DNA of 34,253 nucleotides from the NCBI GenBank assembly GCA_035640475.1, contig DASQWC010000135.1, positions 1-34,253 on the forward strand. Reading direction: 5' to 3'. Made by a program: the position numbers and the translations under genes. Shown here one piece after another: positions 8,300-15,063 of the stretch. Source of the DNA: DASQWC01 sp035640475 (GTDB lineage: Bacteria > Actinomycetota > JAICYB01). Every line of letters begins with the position of its first letter. The first letter of the stretch is position 1. The notes beneath the pieces were generated by a model. It searched no databases, was not told the origin of the DNA, and saw only the letters and a program-made list of their open reading frames with translations.

Positions 8300-8827
8300 G
8301 TGCGGATCTCCGGCGGGGAGGCGAAGGGGCGCAAGCTGAAGGTGCCGGCCGGCTCCCGTCCGGCGAGCGAGCGCGTACGGCAGGCGGTGTTCTCGTCGCT
8401 CGGCGACGCCGTGGACGGCGCCAAGGTTCTCGACCTGTACTGCGGTTCCGGAGCATACGGCCTCGAAGCGCTCTCACGCGGCGCGGCGCACGCGACGTTT
8501 GTCGACGACGACCCCCATGCCGTCGACGCCTGCCGCACGAACGCCGAGCACTCGGGTTTTTCCGCCCGCGCCGAGGTGCGGCGGGCGGCGGTGGAGCGAT
8601 ACCTCAAGCGTCCATCCGGCCGCTTCGACATCGTCTTTGCCGATCCTCCGTATGCCGAGGCGCTGTCCGACGGCCTCGAGCGAGCACTCGCGAAGGAAGG
8701 ATGGCTCGTCGTGGAGCGCAGATGGAGCCAACGGCCACCGGATGACCCGGAAGGAGTCGTCCTGCAGGCCGACCGCAGATACGGCGATACTCGAATCCTG
8801 ATGTTTCGTCGTCCGGGGGTGGAGTGA
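8300..8827 (+). CDS. rsmD: 16S rRNA (guanine(966)-N(2))-methyltransferase RsmD
   Basis: This SAM-dependent methyltransferase modifies G966 (E. coli numbering) of 16S rRNA in the small subunit. It has 175 residues, the usual size. The N-terminal RISGGEAKGRKLKVPAG block is typical. The SAM-binding motif DLYCGSGAYGLEALSRGA lies at 45-62 and catalytic motif IV DPPY at 115-118. The start is the GTG at 8300, six bases after the recG stop, with no clear Shine-Dalgarno, so it is probably translated by coupling. Its stop overlaps the coaD start (GTGA), and the rsmD-coaD pairing is conserved in many bacteria. Confidence 0.95.
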   Translation: MRISGGEAKGRKLKVPAGSRPASERVRQAVFSSLGDAVDGAKVLDLYCGSGAYGLEALSRGAAHATFVDDDPHAVDACRTNAEHSGFSARAEVRRAAVERYLKRPSGRFDIVFADPPYAEALSDGLERALAKEGWLVVERRWSQRPPDDPEGVVLQADRRYGDTRILMFRRPGVE

Positions 8828-9303
8828 CAAAAGCCTGCTGCCCGGGGTCGTTCGACCCCATTACAAACGGGCACCTCGACGTCATCGAACGCGCCGCGCG
8901 GCTCTTCGACGAGCTGATCGTCGCGGTGTCCGAGGAGCCGACGCACGCGAAGCGCGCCCTCTTTACGACCGAGGAGCGCATCGAGCTGATCGGCGATGTG
9001 ACGTCTCATCTCGGCGGGTTGAAAGTGACGTCCTTCGAGGGCCTGCTTGTCGATTTCTGCCGCGAGATGGCCTGCGACGTGATCGTGAAAGGGATCCGCG
9101 CAGTCTCGGACTTCGACTACGAGATGCAGATGGCGCAGATGAACCAGCGCATGGGCGTCCCGACAGTTTTCCTTCCGACCAGCCCCGAGTACTCCTACCT
9201 CTCGTCCAGCCTGCTGAAGCAGGTTGTCACCCTCGGCGGGGAGATCACCGGTCTCGTGCCGCCGAAGGTCGAGCAGCAACTGCTCGAGAGGCTCAAGAAG
9301 TGA
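8824..9303 (+). CDS. coaD: Phosphopantetheine adenylyltransferase CoaD
   Basis: CoaD converts 4'-phosphopantetheine and ATP to dephospho-CoA, the penultimate step of CoA synthesis. It has 159 residues, the normal length. The nucleotidyltransferase motif GSFDPITNGH is at residues 8-17, and the C-terminal SPEYSYLSSSLLKQV carries the second active-site block. FEGLLVDF and KGIRAVSDFDYE are family signatures. The GTG start at 8824 overlaps the rsmD stop by four bases, and its own stop overlaps the next GTG the same way, so three genes form a tightly coupled translation unit. Confidence 0.97.
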   Translation: MTKACCPGSFDPITNGHLDVIERAARLFDELIVAVSEEPTHAKRALFTTEERIELIGDVTSHLGGLKVTSFEGLLVDFCREMACDVIVKGIRAVSDFDYEMQMAQMNQRMGVPTVFLPTSPEYSYLSSSLLKQVVTLGGEITGLVPPKVEQQLLERLKK

Positions 9304-9830
9304 ACTACCAGGAAGCAATCGAGGCCCTCGAGAAGATGGTCGAGGAGGCGCGGAGCGTGCCGCTCTCGGCCTCGGCCGTCATTCCCCGCGAAGAAGCACT
9401 GAAGCTCATTCGCGAGATCAAGATGGCAATGCCGCAGGAGCACCAGCAGGCCCGGGAGATCATCGAGCAGCGTGAGCGCGTGCTGTCCGAGGCCAACGAC
9501 AAGGCCGGCTACATCATCGAGCAGGCGCGCGAGGAACGGGCCAGGCTCTTGTCGCGGTCCGAGGTCGTCCAGGAGGCCGAGCGCGAGGCAAAGCGCGTGA
9601 TCGACCACGCGCAGTCGGAGTCGGACCGGCTCACGCACCAGGCCGACGATTACGTCGACGCGAAGCTTGCGAACTTCGAGATCCTGCTGAGCAAGGTGCT
9701 TAGCTCGATCGGCCGGGGCCGCGAGCAGCTGCGGAAGCGTCTGGAGGAATCCGGCGGCGTGGTCGCGCCTCTCCAGCTGGACGACTCGGGCGAGATCTCC
9801 GGGCCGCTGCCGCGCGTCGACCGCGAATAA
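9300..9830 (+). CDS. Coiled-coil protein, short homologue of mycobacterial Rv2927c (DivIVA/AtpF-like)
   Basis: The protein has 176 residues from the GTG at 9300, overlapping the coaD stop. It is almost wholly helical and charged: residues 1-50 carry EALEKMVEEARSVPLSAS and an IPREEAL block, then a coiled coil to about residue 125, then LANFEILLSKVLSSIGRGREQLRKR and a Pro-rich tail. From memory, this start and end pattern matches Rv2927c of Mycobacterium tuberculosis, also next to a DUF177 gene, but the mycobacterial protein has more central coiled-coil repeats. Similar proteins are annotated as ATP synthase F0 subunit B-like or DivIVA-like. No membrane segment is visible. A role in cell envelope growth or division is possible but unproven. 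Confidence 0.75.
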   Translation: MNYQEAIEALEKMVEEARSVPLSASAVIPREEALKLIREIKMAMPQEHQQAREIIEQRERVLSEANDKAGYIIEQAREERARLLSRSEVVQEAEREAKRVIDHAQSESDRLTHQADDYVDAKLANFEILLSKVLSSIGRGREQLRKRLEESGGVVAPLQLDDSGEISGPLPRVDRE

Positions 9831-9834
9831 CGGC

Positions 9835-9845
9835 GCTAGCCTGGT
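9835..9845 (+). promoter_or_regulatory. Candidate promoter (GCTAGCCTGGT) of the DUF177 gene
   Basis: The -10 hexamer TAGCCT (9837-9842) lies nine bases before the GTG start at 9852, so the transcript would have almost no leader. The same GCTANNCTGGT pattern occurs before rpmF and before the first acyl-CoA dehydrogenase gene. No obvious -35. Confidence 0.4.
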
Positions 9846-9851
9846 TGCACC

Positions 9852-10394
9852 GTGCGCACGCATTCCCCGCTGGTCATCGACGTCCATGAGCTGCTGGAAG
9901 CACCCGGCTCCCGGCGTCCACTCACGCTGTCGGCGCGTGTGGATGGTCTGGATGTGGGACTGGTGGGGATCCGCGACGAGCTCGCGTTCGACCTCGTCCT
10001 CGAAGCAATCCAGGACGGGATTCTCGTTCAGGGGACGCTGAGGGGCGCCTACGCCGGCTCGTGCGGCAGGTGCCTCGCGCCGATCGGCGCGCCCATCGAG
10101 GTGAACGTCGCCGAGATCTACCGGCCGCCGGGCGGCGTCTGGGAGGAGGGCTACGTCATTTCCAACGAGACGGTCGACCTCGAACGCCTCGTCCGCGACA
10201 CCGTCGGGCTCGAGATCCCGCTGAATCCGTTGTGCCGGCCCGACTGCGCCGGCCTGTGCGCCCGCTGCGGGGCCGACCTGAACCGGGGTCCGTGCGACTG
10301 TCCGCCCGATGAGGGTGATCCGCGCTGGTCTGCGCTGCGTGAGCTGGGCCGATCGGGAACCGCTAAGCTGGTGCCTCCCGAAAACTCGAGGTAG
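9852..10394 (+). CDS. YceD/DUF177 family protein
   Basis: This 180-residue member of the YceD (DUF177) family is found next to rpmF across bacteria. In E. coli and plants the family is linked to accumulation of 23S rRNA or large-subunit assembly. Two Cys clusters are visible: CGRC (C71, C74), and a C-terminal set at C128, C132, C136, C139, C148 and C150 (CRPDCAGLCARCGADLN and CDC), likely zinc-binding. The VDLERLVRDTVGLEIPLNPLC block is characteristic. The GTG at 9852 is chosen because the -10-like element lies just upstream and no Shine-Dalgarno supports another start. rpmF follows three bases after its stop. Confidence 0.9.
   Translation: MRTHSPLVIDVHELLEAPGSRRPLTLSARVDGLDVGLVGIRDELAFDLVLEAIQDGILVQGTLRGAYAGSCGRCLAPIGAPIEVNVAEIYRPPGGVWEEGYVISNETVDLERLVRDTVGLEIPLNPLCRPDCAGLCARCGADLNRGPCDCPPDEGDPRWSALRELGRSGTAKLVPPENSR
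10362..10372 (+). promoter_or_regulatory. Candidate internal promoter (GCTAAGCTGGT) of rpmF
   Basis: TAAGCT (10364-10369) is a -10-like hexamer inside the 3' end of the DUF177 gene. A start about seven bases on would leave a leader of roughly 20 bases containing the rpmF Shine-Dalgarno GAGGT (10388-10392). It would allow extra transcription of rpmF and plsX. Confidence 0.35.
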
Positions 10395-10397
10395 ACC

Positions 10398-10577
10398 ATG
10401 CAGGCCCCCAAACGACGCAAGACGAGCGCGCGGCGCGACGAGCGCAGGGCTCACTGGAAGCGCGTAGCCAGCGCGCCGAACTCGTCTTGTCCGCAATGCC
10501 ACAAGCCGAAGCTTCCGCACCGCGTGTGCCCGCACTGCGGGACCTACAAGGGCCGGGACATCCTCGAGCTTGACTAG
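10398..10577 (+). CDS. rpmF: 50S ribosomal protein L32
   Basis: This is a 59-residue basic protein (MQAPKRRKTSARRDERRAHW). Four Cys, C31 and C34 (CPQC) and C44 and C47 (CPHC), form the zinc ribbon, so this is the zinc-dependent C+ form of L32. C- paralogues used under zinc limitation lack these Cys. GAGGT lies five bases before the ATG. The spacing to the DUF177 gene (3 bases) and plsX (14 bases) indicates one operon, the conserved yceD-rpmF-plsX cluster. Confidence 0.96.
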   Translation: MQAPKRRKTSARRDERRAHWKRVASAPNSSCPQCHKPKLPHRVCPHCGTYKGRDILELD

Positions 10578-10591
10578 TCACAGGGGGCGCC

Positions 10592-11629
10592 TTGTCGGCG
10601 CATCCTGATCATCCCCCGCGCATCGCGGTCGACGCGATGGGCGGAGACAAGGCTCCCGAAGAGGTCGTCGCGGGTGCCCTGCAAGCGCACTCCGAAGGAC
10701 TGTACATCCTCCTTGCCGGCCCCGAGGAACGGCTCGACAAGCTGCTCGCCGATGCCGGCGCGTCCGCCGGCGAGGGTCTGGAGATCGTCGATGCGCAGGA
10801 AGTGATCGAGATGGACGACCCCGATCCGGCCCGGGCCGTCAGGTCCAAACGCGGCTCGTCCATCAGCATCGCGTCTCGCCTGGTCAAACAGGGACGGGCG
10901 GACGCCGTGTTCTCGGCGGGCTCGACGGGAGCGGCGATGGCGGCGGCCGTTCTCGAGACCGGGCGCATCAGGGGCGTCGCGCGCCCGGCGATTGCTTTGG
11001 TGCTCCCGTGGCCCGACTCACCAACGGTTCTCGTCGACGCCGGCGCAAATGCCGATGTGCGGCCGGAGCACCTCGCCGGGTTTGCACTGCTCGGGTCGAT
11101 CTTCGCCACGGTTCGCCTCGGGATCTCCCGGCCCCGGGTGGGGCTCCTCTCGGTCGGCGAGGAGCCGGGGAAGGGCAACGAGCTGGCCAAGGCCGCATTT
11201 CCGCTGCTCCAAGTCGCGGACGTCGAGTTCATCGGCAACGTCGAGGGCCGGGACATCACAACCGACCGCGTCGATGTGGTCGTCACCGACGGGTTTACCG
11301 GCAACGTCGTCCTGAAGGTTCTGGAGGGCTTTGGCGCTTTCTTGTTCGGCGAGCTGATGAAGATCTTCACTGCGGACGACGAGGCGAAAGCGGCGGCGAA
11401 GGTTCTGATGCCCGGACTGCTGGAACTTTCGACGACCCTGAGCCCCGAAAGCCATGGTGGGGCCAATCTTTTGGGGGTCAAAGGGGTCTGTATAATCGGC
11501 CACGGCAGCTCGAGCGCCGATGCGGTTGCATCCGCCCTGCGAATCGCGGCGCAGACTGTCGATGGGGGGCTGGTGGAGAGAATCGCGAAGCGACTTCCGC
11601 GCGGCAACGATTCGAGGCAGGCGACGTGA
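10592..11629 (+). CDS. plsX: Phosphate acyltransferase PlsX
   Basis: PlsX makes acyl-phosphate from acyl-ACP, the first step of phospholipid synthesis in the PlsX/PlsY pathway. It has 345 residues, normal length. IAVDAMGGDKAPEEVVAGA near the N-terminus and the GSTGAAMAAAV block around residue 110 are family signatures. The start is probably the TTG at 10592, with AGGGGG (10582-10587) five bases upstream; no ATG or GTG fits before the conserved IAVDAMGGD. Its stop overlaps the acpP start (GTGA), which couples the enzyme to its substrate carrier. Confidence 0.95.
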   Translation: MSAHPDHPPRIAVDAMGGDKAPEEVVAGALQAHSEGLYILLAGPEERLDKLLADAGASAGEGLEIVDAQEVIEMDDPDPARAVRSKRGSSISIASRLVKQGRADAVFSAGSTGAAMAAAVLETGRIRGVARPAIALVLPWPDSPTVLVDAGANADVRPEHLAGFALLGSIFATVRLGISRPRVGLLSVGEEPGKGNELAKAAFPLLQVADVEFIGNVEGRDITTDRVDVVVTDGFTGNVVLKVLEGFGAFLFGELMKIFTADDEAKAAAKVLMPGLLELSTTLSPESHGGANLLGVKGVCIIGHGSSSADAVASALRIAAQTVDGGLVERIAKRLPRGNDSRQAT

Positions 11630-11874
11630 CGAGAACAGACATCTTCGAGCTCATTCGCGGCCGCCTCGGCGAGCTGATCGAGCGTGATCCCGCCAGCATC
11701 TCGCTCGAGACCAGGCTCGAGGAGGATCTCGAGGCCGACTCGCTCGATCTCGTCGAGCTGGCCATGGCGTTGGAAGAGGAGCTGTCACTGGAGATACCCG
11801 ACGAGGAACTCGAGGGCATCCGGACCGTGGGGGATGCCGTCGACTTCATCGCCGAGCGGGTCTCCGCCGAATGA
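11626..11874 (+). CDS. acpP: Acyl carrier protein
   Basis: ACP carries growing acyl chains on phosphopantetheine in fatty acid synthesis. The GTG at 11626 overlaps the plsX stop; the open frame extends far upstream, but that part is an off-frame reading of plsX. The protein is 82 residues, acidic and helical. The modification site is Ser39 in LEADSLDLVELAM, the universal DSL motif. Residues 20-24 (RDPAS) replace the usual VxxxxI spacing without disturbing the fold. Its order after plsX and before rnc is conserved across many bacteria. Its stop overlaps a short ATG frame leading to rnc. Confidence 0.96.
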   Translation: MTRTDIFELIRGRLGELIERDPASISLETRLEEDLEADSLDLVELAMALEEELSLEIPDEELEGIRTVGDAVDFIAERVSAE

Positions 11875-11919
11875 GCGATGCCCGGCAGGGCTTCGCGCGA
11901 ACAGGAGTAGAAGCGGCGG

Positions 11920-12651
11920 ATGGGTGAGCCCGCGGGCACTCCGGCCCCCGGCCGGGCCCGTGAGATGTTGCAGTCGAAGCTCGGTGTGACGTTTCGAGAC
12001 CCGGGCCTGTACGAGGTCGCCCTGACGCACCGGTCGTATGCATACGAGAACGATGTCGCCGAGACCAACGAGCGGTTGGAGTTCCTCGGGGACGCGATCC
12101 TCAACCTCTGCGTCACCGACCTCCTCTACAAGCGGTTTCCCGACCTGCTCGAGGGCGATCTCGCCAAACTGCGCGCTTCGCTCGTATCCGAGCCCGCGCT
12201 CGCCGAGATCGCGGCCGAGCTCGGGCTCGGAGAGGCCGTCCAGCTGGGCCGGGGCGAACGGTTGAGCGGCGGGCCGCGCAAGCCGTCGATCATGGCCGAC
12301 GGGCTCGAGGCCGTGATCGGCGCGATCTATCTCGACGGCGGCATCTCGGCCGCGCGCAAGGTCGTCCGGCACCTGTTCGGCGCCCTGATCGAGGACGCCG
12401 CCGGCAAAGAGATCCCGAAGGACGCGAAAACGCGTCTGCAGGAGTACGTCACGCGCAAGTACGGCATCCTTCCGCGCTATCGCGTCACCGGTTTCGGGCC
12501 CGACCATGAGAAACGATTCCGGGCCGAGGTATTCGTCCAGGAGCGTTTCGGCGGCCGCGGCGAGGGACGGTCGAAGAAGGAGGCCGAGCAGGCCGCTGCC
12601 GCCGACGCGCTCGATGGACTGGAGGGGTTACGGGAGGTCCAACGTGCCTGA
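11920..12651 (+). CDS. rnc: Ribonuclease III
   Basis: This double-strand-specific endoribonuclease processes rRNA precursors and structured mRNAs. It has 243 residues. The catalytic signature NERLEFLGDA spans 50-59, with Glu54 and Asp58; the second pair lies in ADGLEAVIGAIYLD (Asp127, Glu130). The double-stranded RNA-binding domain covers about 170-235 (DAKTRLQEYV to SKKEAEQAAAADAL). The ATG at 11920 is chosen because AGGAG (11903-11907) lies upstream, although the 12-base spacing is long. It overlaps mutM by eight bases. Confidence 0.96.
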   Translation: MGEPAGTPAPGRAREMLQSKLGVTFRDPGLYEVALTHRSYAYENDVAETNERLEFLGDAILNLCVTDLLYKRFPDLLEGDLAKLRASLVSEPALAEIAAELGLGEAVQLGRGERLSGGPRKPSIMADGLEAVIGAIYLDGGISAARKVVRHLFGALIEDAAGKEIPKDAKTRLQEYVTRKYGILPRYRVTGFGPDHEKRFRAEVFVQERFGGRGEGRSKKEAEQAAAADALDGLEGLREVQRA

Positions 12652-13567
12652 GCTCCCCGAGGTCGAGGTTCTCCGCCGTCAGCTCGAGAAGGAATATGTG
12701 GGCAAGCGCATTCGCGGCGCCGACATCAAGACGCGGAAGTACGTGAAGGAGGCGCGGGGCGACGGCAAGCGGCTCACAAAACGTCATGTGACGCCGAAGG
12801 AGTTCGAGCGCCCGCTGCAGAACGGCAAGGTCAAGGCCGTCCACCGCAAGGGCAAGTACTTGTCGTTCGAGCTCGACAACCACAACTACCTGGTCTTCCA
12901 CCTCGGCATGTCGGGTCATCTCGTGAAAGCCACGGCGCGCCGTCCGGCCGACAAGCACACGCACGTCGTCCTGCACTTCACCCAGGGTCCCGAGCTCCGG
13001 TTCTTCGACGCGCGGCGGTTCGGCGAGTGCTTCGTGACGACAGCGGAAGGCTATGCGGACGCGATGGCGGGGCTCGGTCTGGATGCGATCAACGACCAGA
13101 TTCCGTGGCAGCTGTTCGGCGACATGGTGTCCACCCGCAAAGCGAAGATGAAACACCTCTTGATGGACCAGGAGTTCATGTCGGGTCTCGGCAACATCTA
13201 TTCCGACGAAGTGCTCTTTCACGCAGGGCTTCCGTGGGACCGTACGTCGGACTCACTGACGTCCAACGAGATCCGCCGGCTGTCGCGATCGGTCGCCGAA
13301 GTGTTGCAGGACGCGATCCGCCACAGAGGAACGACATTGTCGGACGGCGAATGGCGCGATCTCTACGACGAGCCCGGCGAGCACCAGCAGGCGCTCACCG
13401 TGCACGGGCGCGAAGGGGAGCCCTGCCGCCGATGCCGGACACCGATCGTTCGCATCCGCATCGGCCAGCGGTCCCACTACTTCTGTCCGCAGTGTCAGTC
13501 GGTGAAGATGAAACGCGTCGCCGGTCCCGGCGGCGTGAGCGAGCGCACCGGGCGTAAGCCGGCCTAA
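12644..13567 (+). CDS. mutM: Formamidopyrimidine-DNA glycosylase (Fpg/MutM)
   Basis: MutM removes 8-oxoguanine and other oxidised purines and cuts the abasic site. Start is the GTG at 12644 with GGGAGGT (12632-12638) upstream: PELPEVEV follows, so the catalytic Pro2 and Glu3 are correctly placed after Met removal. Lys71 (HRKGKYL) matches Lys57 of E. coli. The H2TH block is around QEFMSGLGNIYSDEVLF (176-192), and the zinc finger uses C261, C264, C281 and C284 with Arg276 as the usual binding residue. At 307 residues it exceeds the usual ~270, mainly from a basic insertion at about 30-55 (RKYVKEARGDGKRLTK) and a C-terminal tail. smc, which follows in many Actinomycetota, is absent here. Confidence 0.95.
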   Translation: MPELPEVEVLRRQLEKEYVGKRIRGADIKTRKYVKEARGDGKRLTKRHVTPKEFERPLQNGKVKAVHRKGKYLSFELDNHNYLVFHLGMSGHLVKATARRPADKHTHVVLHFTQGPELRFFDARRFGECFVTTAEGYADAMAGLGLDAINDQIPWQLFGDMVSTRKAKMKHLLMDQEFMSGLGNIYSDEVLFHAGLPWDRTSDSLTSNEIRRLSRSVAEVLQDAIRHRGTTLSDGEWRDLYDEPGEHQQALTVHGREGEPCRRCRTPIVRIRIGQRSHYFCPQCQSVKMKRVAGPGGVSERTGRKPA

Positions 13568-13588
13568 CGTGCGCTCCGGGGTGGATCG

Positions 13589-14470
13589 GTGACGTCGCCG
13601 GTCTGCCCGGCCTGCCGGGCGACGATCGCGCTGCAGGCCCACGTCTGCAGCCGCTGCGGCCTCGCCGTCCGGCCGACGTGCAGCAATTGCGGAGAGCCCC
13701 TCGAGGTGCGGATGCACGCTTGCCCGCGCTGCTGGGAGGTCATCGACGACTCCATGGCGTTCGAGGGCTCCGTCATCTACGAGGAGCCCGCGCCGCTACC
13801 GCCGTCCGGCCGCGAGCAGACCGTCGCAATCGCGACTCCGGTCGTCGCGCCGCCCGAGCACGCGGACGTCCAGTACTCGTACTCGTACCCGCCGGCGCCT
13901 GTGCGCTCGCCGACCGGCATCCGTTTCGGCCGGCTCGTCGCGATCGGCCTGGTCGCCGGTCTGCTGCTCGCGATCGGACTCGTCGCAGTGGAGTTCTTCG
14001 GTCCCCGGCTGCGCGGCACGCTTCCCGATCAGGTCGAGCTCGAGCGTCAAACCTTCGACGTCGGCGGCGAGAGCTTTGGCATCGGTGTTCCACGCGACTG
14101 GGAAGTCCGCAGCGAGCAGCTCGGATCGCTCTCGGCCGTTCGTGTCCTCGAGCCCGCAACCGCCGGCGATTCGGCCGGTCTTCGTGAGTTCCAGATCGTG
14201 ATCGACAAACGAGCGATCACGAACGCACGTGTCCGGGCCGCCAGGCGCGTGCCGGCGACGGGAATCGAGATCGGCATCGTCGACGGGCTCGAGCTCGACG
14301 GACGCAAAGCGTTCCGGCACATGTACACAGAGGACGGCAAGTACCGTGAGCAATGGTGGATCGCGCGCGGAAGCGGGACCTACCGGCTCGAGTTCTCCGC
14401 GCCGGAGTCTCGCCGTGAGGAAGCAGCGATCTTGAACGTTCGCATCGCTCGCAGTTTCGACGTGCTTTGA
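13589..14470 (+). CDS. Double zinc-ribbon, single-pass membrane protein of unknown function
   Basis: The protein has 293 residues from the GTG at 13589. Residues 1-50 hold two zinc ribbons: C6, C9, C20 and C23 (CPAC, CSRC), then C31, C34, C45 and C48 (CSNC, CPRC). A Pro/Tyr-rich linker (VQYSYSYPPAP) leads to one membrane helix at about 116-137. The remaining ~155 residues look like an extracytoplasmic beta-rich domain (GGESFGIGVPRDWEVRSEQLG), reminiscent of small PsbP-like or lipoprotein-type modules. The topology puts the zinc ribbons in the cytoplasm. The stop overlaps the next gene (TTGA), so the two are translated together. I do not recognise a specific family. Confidence 0.75.
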   Translation: MTSPVCPACRATIALQAHVCSRCGLAVRPTCSNCGEPLEVRMHACPRCWEVIDDSMAFEGSVIYEEPAPLPPSGREQTVAIATPVVAPPEHADVQYSYSYPPAPVRSPTGIRFGRLVAIGLVAGLLLAIGLVAVEFFGPRLRGTLPDQVELERQTFDVGGESFGIGVPRDWEVRSEQLGSLSAVRVLEPATAGDSAGLREFQIVIDKRAITNARVRAARRVPATGIEIGIVDGLELDGRKAFRHMYTEDGKYREQWWIARGSGTYRLEFSAPESRREEAAILNVRIARSFDVL

Positions 14471-15054
14471 CCCGCCTGCTGCTCATTCGTCACGCGCAAT
14501 CCGAATGGAACGCGCTCGGGCGCTGGCAAGGCCTGGCCGATCCGGACCTCTCCGAGCTCGGCCGGACCGAGGCGACGGTGGTCGCTGCGCGGCTCGCCGG
14601 CCTGGGGCTGCGGCGCGTTATCTCATCGGACCTGCGCCGCGCCGCGCAGACCGCCGACATCATCGCCGAGACACTGGGAACCGGCCCGATCGAGCGCATG
14701 TCCGCGCTCAGAGAGATAGACGTCGGCCGATGGTCCGGGTTGACCCGCGCCCAGATCGAGGAGGGCTGGCCCGGCGCAATCGAGCGGTGGCGTCGCGGAG
14801 AGGACGTCGGCAACGACGGTGAAGATCGCAATGTGTTCCGCGAACGGATCGTCGCCACGGTTGCGTCGCTCGCGGCCGGCAACACAGATCCCGTGCTCGT
14901 CGTGACGCACGCTGGGGCGATCGCCGCCGTCGAGACCCATCTCGGTGTTCATCCCGGCCGTCCGGTGGGACGCTTGTTTGGTCGCTGGTTCACACACGAC
15001 GGCGAGCTCCGTGCCGACGGCGACCGCATCGTGTTCATCGATGCCGACGGGTGA
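14467..15054 (+). CDS. Histidine phosphatase (phosphoglycerate mutase-like)
   Basis: The 195-residue protein belongs to the histidine phosphatase superfamily. The phosphohistidine motif LIRHAQSEWN has Arg8 and His9; Glu83 (LREIDVGRW) is the expected acid, and His148 (VVTHAGAI) is the second active-site His. The TTG start at 14467 overlaps the previous stop and places RHA at the usual position. Members act on sugar phosphates, nucleotides such as alpha-ribazole phosphate, or phosphoproteins; the substrate cannot be chosen from this sequence. It converges on the DUF255 gene with nine bases between them and no visible terminator. Confidence 0.9.
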   Translation: MTRLLLIRHAQSEWNALGRWQGLADPDLSELGRTEATVVAARLAGLGLRRVISSDLRRAAQTADIIAETLGTGPIERMSALREIDVGRWSGLTRAQIEEGWPGAIERWRRGEDVGNDGEDRNVFRERIVATVASLAAGNTDPVLVVTHAGAIAAVETHLGVHPGRPVGRLFGRWFTHDGELRADGDRIVFIDADG

Positions 15055-15063
15055 GCCGTCGTC

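Noticed and set aside
9195..10535. Minus-strand open frame of 446 codons across coaD, the coiled-coil gene, DUF177 and rpmF
   Set aside because: It opposes four supported genes and shows no domain.
10571..10580. TGACTAGTCA palindrome over the rpmF stop, just before plsX
   Set aside because: Its half-sites resemble the 17137 operator, but the central four bases are missing, so the spacing is wrong for the same dimer; the stop codon TAG explains part of it.
11871..11927. Eighteen-codon frame starting in the acpP stop (ATGA) and ending inside the rnc start
   Set aside because: It could be a coupling mini-cistron, but it has no own Shine-Dalgarno and no comparative support, so chance is the simpler reading.
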